Shown: positions 59,255 through 64,000 of the stretch, one piece after another
How the letters are laid out: each line of letters starts with the position of its first letter
Position numbering within the stretch: the first letter of the stretch is position 1
The notes under the pieces: model-generated
Told to the model about the DNA's origin: nothing
Seen by the model: only the letters and a program-made list of their open reading frames with translations
Databases searched by the model: none
DNA from: CAYRGG01 sp964423745
GTDB taxonomy: Bacteria > Pseudomonadota > Gammaproteobacteria > Competibacterales > Competibacteraceae
Direction of reading: 5' to 3'
Assembly (NCBI GenBank): GCA_964423745.1
Contig: CAYRGG010000005.1
Location: forward strand, 46,771 to 110,770
DNA: 64,000 nt
Program-made: the position numbers and the translations under genes

Positions 59255-59655
59255 TGCTGCACCCCCCTCAAATAGAATCTAATACCCTAGAAAATAATAT
59301 GATTGGCGCGGCTCCCGTTTTGTGGAGACGCTTATGGGCTGTTTATTGATTGAGCATATTATGTGCCAATATATATTTTTTTAATTTATTGATGTATACA
59401 TAGGGATAATTTACAAGTATATATAGGCTTAGCTTTTGTTTAGATGGGATATGTAGTCGTTTTGCGGATCGTCTTGAACCGTTTCAGGGGGTCAATATGA
59501 GCTAGATAAGCTAAGCTTCGTGAATAAGAAAAAAGTGGTTGAGGGTATGAGGGTAAGTTTCAAATTTCTTCATTATTTTACTTGATTGCTTTATCAGTAG
59601 AATGATAATGTTTTGCTAGAATTTTATAATTAGTTTAAAAACAGAGGGATTTTAC
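59255..59655. other. 401-bp AT-rich leader region
   Basis: No gene is seen. The region is strongly AT-rich and includes the palindrome TGTATACA (59392-59399) and a long A/T run near 59370. It contains the promoters of the divergent FecR-type and LamG genes. No sigma-54 GG-N10-GC element is clear. Confidence 0.35.
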
Positions 59656-61329
<1,674 letters not shown>

Positions 61330-61363
61330 CCGCAAACTTAACCCCAAATATGCTTATAATTGA

Positions 61364-61397
61364 CCGTTGGGCGTGAATCTCGCCCAACGGTTTTTCT
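61364..61397 (+). terminator. rho-independent terminator after LamG gene
   Basis: CCGTTGGGCG (61364-61373) pairs perfectly with CGCCCAACGG (61381-61390) around a 7-base loop and is followed by TTTTTCTTT. It lies 35 bp after the stop and separates this gene from the convergent hydrogenase operon. Confidence 0.9.
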
Positions 61398-61422
61398 TTA
61401 TTGACTCAATGTAACTGACTGA

Positions 61423-61902
61423 TCAAGAAAACATTTTACACGCTGCAAATATCTGCTCAATCAATATAGTGACAGTTTTTGCAACTTCAGGTGACAGGGA
61501 GGTTCCATGATCAAACTTTATTCCTTCAACCGCAAACACAATCAGCTGTTTAGGTAAACGGCGGATTTCACGCCCTAATGCTATAGCGTCAGCGACTCCA
61601 AAGGAATGACTCGAGTAACCTGTTAACTCTTGTGCAATCTCGTTTTTAGACATATCTAAGCGATATATAGTCCCTGGCTCACCACCGCCGTGGGCAGCGT
61701 CCACGATGATGACTTTATTTTTATGCTCCCATAGGTTGATCAGTTGAGCACCATCACCCGTATGGGCTATCATCTGCACTTCTTTGGGGAGCCTAGGATC
61801 CTCCTGCAACCGCCGAATCACTGCTAAGCCTACACCGTCGTCACCTCGAAAAGGGCTGCCAACTCCTATAATCAACGTCTTAAGGCAATCAGTGGCGTTC
61901 AA
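61423..61902 (-). CDS. [NiFe] hydrogenase maturation protease
   Basis: The 159-residue protein starts at a TTG inside the large-subunit gene (14-bp overlap). It has the HycI/HupD-like motifs: IIGVGSPFRGDDGVGLAV with the Ni-contacting Asp, IVDAAHGGGEPGTIYRL, and SSHSFGVADAIALGREI with the conserved His (parts shown). It would cleave the C-terminal tail of the neighbouring large subunit after Ni insertion. It is the last gene of the operon. The TTG start is the only plausible initiator before the first motif. Confidence 0.87.
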   Translation of the reverse strand: MNATDCLKTLIIGVGSPFRGDDGVGLAVIRRLQEDPRLPKEVQMIAHTGDGAQLINLWEHKNKVIIVDAAHGGGEPGTIYRLDMSKNEIAQELTGYSSHSFGVADAIALGREIRRLPKQLIVFAVEGIKFDHGTSLSPEVAKTVTILIEQIFAACKMFS

Positions 61903-63196
61903 TGTGCAACGTTAAAAAGTGGGTTGCGCAGGAAATACAGGGGTCATAATTACGGATGGTTTGTTCACAGCGCCATTTTAGTTCATTATCGGCAAGATCT
62001 AAATTTTGCGCGACGACGCCCCGCAGGTCTTGCTCAATCTGTCTTTGATTCTGTGAAGTGGGTGGAACGATGTGAGCGTTTAACACCCGCCCTTCCTCGT
62101 CGAGACGGTAAGCGTGGTAACAAATACCGCGAGGTGCTTCCGTACAGCCGTGGCCTTCCCCCGCTTGGGGTATTATATTGACATAAGGTGCATCGGGTTC
62201 TTCGTAAGCTTCTGCTAAGCGTAATCCTTCTTCACAGGCATACAATACTTCCACGGCCCGTATCAAAATGCTCTGGAAAGGATTGCTGCAAACGGACTCA
62301 AGCCCGCTATCATGGGCTGCTTGCTGCGCTAGCTCCGAGAGCTGAGCAAAATTATTGTTGTAGCGGGCAAGGGGACCGGTAAGATAGGATTCGCCATTTT
62401 TTAAATGGCCTTGAAGGGCATTAGAATGGGCAACATGGGTTTCATCCGTATAATCCAAAAAATCCTCAATGGGGATATCCAGGCCCCGGTTGGAAACAAT
62501 GTGACCTTCGGTGATGGGGTAATGGTTTGGATGGCGTAAAGATAGGCAGGTGTAATCCACTTTATAGTCTGGAAAGTTGAAACCTGCAAAAAGTTTGAGA
62601 GTATCGAGGGATGCTTCAATGGCCCATTGTAGTTCATCGCAAAGGGCTCTTATGGCTTGTTTTGAAGGCGTCCGGTAAAACCCACCTACCTTGAGATTGA
62701 CAGGATGAACAGCCCGGCCACCAATCACCTCTAGAATACGGTTACCCAGTTTTTTTAGGCGCAGACCTTTCTCCACCACCTGGGGTTGTTGACGACCCAA
62801 CTGAATCGCATCTTCAAGGCCCAGAAAATCCGGCGCATGTAACAAATAGGCATGTAAGGTATGGCTTTCTATCCACTCTCCACAGTAGATAAGTCGGCGC
62901 AGGTTTTTTAACGGTTCTAGCAAAGTGACCCCCAGGGCCGCTTCTAGGGCTTGGCTGGCGCCGAGCATATAGGCAATGGGGCAAATGCCGCAGATGCGCG
63001 CCGTGATATCGGGCACATCACTGTACAACCGTCCTTGTAACAGGGCTTCAAAAAAACGCGGCGGCTCGAATATTCGAAACTGAAACTCTTCAATGGTGTT
63101 GTCTTTGACCCGCACATAAAGCGCCCCTTCACCTTCCACTCGAGCCAGGGCATCTACTCTAATGGTGCGAGTTCTAGGGGGTGACTTATTCTTCAT
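61889..63196 (-). CDS. [NiFe] hydrogenase large (alpha) subunit, group 3 type
   Basis: From ATG 63196 the protein has 435 residues (a longer frame to 63235 is unlikely). The Ni ligands are CGIC (Cys69, Cys72) in RICGICPIAYMLGASQALE and DPCISC (Cys420, Cys423) near the end. A nine-residue tail follows His426, the site cut by the maturation protease. The short length and DALARVEGEGAL start fit cytosolic group 3 (3b, NADP-linked sulfhydrogenase-like) enzymes rather than membrane uptake hydrogenases. It overlaps the small-subunit gene by 11 bp. Confidence 0.9.
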   Translation of the reverse strand: MKNKSPPRTRTIRVDALARVEGEGALYVRVKDNTIEEFQFRIFEPPRFFEALLQGRLYSDVPDITARICGICPIAYMLGASQALEAALGVTLLEPLKNLRRLIYCGEWIESHTLHAYLLHAPDFLGLEDAIQLGRQQPQVVEKGLRLKKLGNRILEVIGGRAVHPVNLKVGGFYRTPSKQAIRALCDELQWAIEASLDTLKLFAGFNFPDYKVDYTCLSLRHPNHYPITEGHIVSNRGLDIPIEDFLDYTDETHVAHSNALQGHLKNGESYLTGPLARYNNNFAQLSELAQQAAHDSGLESVCSNPFQSILIRAVEVLYACEEGLRLAEAYEEPDAPYVNIIPQAGEGHGCTEAPRGICYHAYRLDEEGRVLNAHIVPPTSQNQRQIEQDLRGVVAQNLDLADNELKWRCEQTIRNYDPCISCATHFLTLHIERH

Positions 63197-63965
63197 GACG
63201 CAGACTCTCTTGGCGAAAGGCTTCGGCATTGGCATTAAAAAGTCGATAAAAGTGTTTGACTTCCCGTTGCGTCATGCCCAATTCAGCCAAACGCTGGCTC
63301 AAGCTTATTGGATTAGGGGTTTCCTTAGGCCCAAAACAACCGTAACAACCCCGGTCACAGGAAGGGCATAGGTTGCCACAACCGGCTTGGGTGACAGGAC
63401 CGAGGCACGGGGTGCCCTTGGCGACTAGAAGGCAAACGGTGCCCGCCTGTTTGCATTCGATACATTGGCTATGGCGAGGTATATTAGGTTTGCGCTGGTT
63501 GAGGAAGGCATTGATGACTTCCAGGAGTTGTCGTTTGTCAATGGGACAACCTCGTAGCTCAAAGTCCACCCGCACATGCTCTTGGATGGGGGTGGATGTG
63601 GCTAGGGTATCGATGTAGCGAGGCTCAGCGTAAACGATACTGATAAACTGGTCTACGTCCTTAAAGTTACGCAAAGCCTGAATACCGCCTGCGGTAGCGC
63701 AGGCGCCAATAGTTACTAAATATTTAGACTGCTGGCGAACCTTGCGAATGCGCTCAGCATCGTCGGGTGTGGAAATAGAACCTTCCACCAAGGAAAGATC
63801 ATAAGGTCCTTTCCGTTGCGCACGGCTAGCCTCTAAAAAGTAGGCGATGTCTATAGTGTTTGCGACGGTGAGTAATTCATCTTCACAGTCCAGTAAGCTG
63901 AGTTGACACCCGTCGCAGGATGAAAACTTCCAGACCGCTAGTTTCGGTTTTGTTGAGCCCGCCAC
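63186..63965 (-). CDS. [NiFe] hydrogenase small (delta) subunit
   Basis: A 259-residue protein is read from GTG 63965. It has the proximal cluster motif SCDGCQLSLLDCEDELL, GACATAGG and a Cys-rich C-terminal half (CIECKQAGTVC, GTPCLGP, CGNLCPSCDRGCYGCFGP) for two further clusters. No Tat signal is present, so the enzyme is cytoplasmic. The size matches the HydD/delta subunit of group 3b hydrogenases, which relay electrons between NADP(H) and the Ni-Fe centre. The upstream gene ends 2 bp before it. Confidence 0.9.
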   Translation of the reverse strand: MAGSTKPKLAVWKFSSCDGCQLSLLDCEDELLTVANTIDIAYFLEASRAQRKGPYDLSLVEGSISTPDDAERIRKVRQQSKYLVTIGACATAGGIQALRNFKDVDQFISIVYAEPRYIDTLATSTPIQEHVRVDFELRGCPIDKRQLLEVINAFLNQRKPNIPRHSQCIECKQAGTVCLLVAKGTPCLGPVTQAGCGNLCPSCDRGCYGCFGPKETPNPISLSQRLAELGMTQREVKHFYRLFNANAEAFRQESLRHEE

Positions 63966-63967
63966 GT

Positions 63968-64000
63968 TTATAACTCCCGGATCTCGAAGAGATGCTCAAT
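63968..64000 (-). CDS. C-terminal end of the upstream hydrogenase-operon gene
   Basis: Only the last ten codons are inside the window: IEHLFEIREL then TAA. The 2-bp spacing to the small-subunit GTG indicates the same operon. In group 3b operons this position is normally occupied by the FAD/NAD(P)-binding gamma subunit. That assignment is inferred from gene order; the sequence here is too short to prove it. Confidence 0.5.
   Translation of the reverse strand: MEHLFEIREL

Overview
The window is gammaproteobacterial chromosomal DNA. The support is the gene families: a FeoABC set, FecI/FecR with a transducing TonB receptor, the DUF3649-PepSY-DUF3325 receptor cassette, and a BdcA homologue very close to the enteric protein. 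I cannot name the genus. I see no rRNA, tRNA, CRISPR array, prophage or transposase gene.

Region 1 (1-16 kb) is accessory. An operon of a beta-propeller protein, an M1-M28-PDZ peptidase and a ChaN-like lipoprotein has been split by a ribbon-helix-helix/GNAT toxin-antitoxin pair, and the old gene junction is still present on both sides of the insert. After it come LysR-regulated oxidoreductase and MFS genes, a cluster of decayed toxin-antitoxin pairs, bdcA with a LysR regulator, and a MerR-controlled cation transporter.

Region 2 (16-42 kb) is an iron-acquisition island. It holds a di-heme peroxidase with a TonB receptor and PepSY protein, a second FecI-FecR-receptor system, a third receptor with its DUF3649-PepSY-DUF3325 cassette, and an imelysin/di-heme oxidoreductase/imelysin/DUF1513 cluster. 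Between the first two systems lie remnants of another receptor-FecR copy, interrupted by VapBC, HipAB and TacAT-type modules.

Region 3 (42-51 kb, minus strand) is the most interesting part. A P1B-type ATPase with an Arg-rich N-terminus and a Ser-Cys-Ala membrane motif is flanked upstream by four small Pro-rich or single-helix membrane proteins and a DUF2325 protein, and downstream by an Arg-rich HMA-type protein, two FeoA proteins, FeoB and FeoC. This looks like a candidate iron-storage-organelle (ferrosome, fez-type) cluster coupled to ferrous iron uptake.

Region 4 (51-64 kb) has a DUF4143 ATPase, a four-gene signalling block (hybrid kinase, sigma-54 response regulator and two NarL-type regulators), a decayed FecR-type exported protein, a secreted LamG/beta-repeat protein with a Pro-Ala tail, and the 3' end of a cytoplasmic group 3 [NiFe] hydrogenase operon with its maturation protease.

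A recurring theme is toxin decay beside intact antitoxins. MazF, a PIN toxin and HipA each carry one in-frame stop (TGA, TAA and TAG), and a second PIN toxin is truncated. Small non-coding mobile-like repeats are also common, including a 105-bp family with three copies. Several AT-rich dyads ahead of iron genes look like Fur-type operators.
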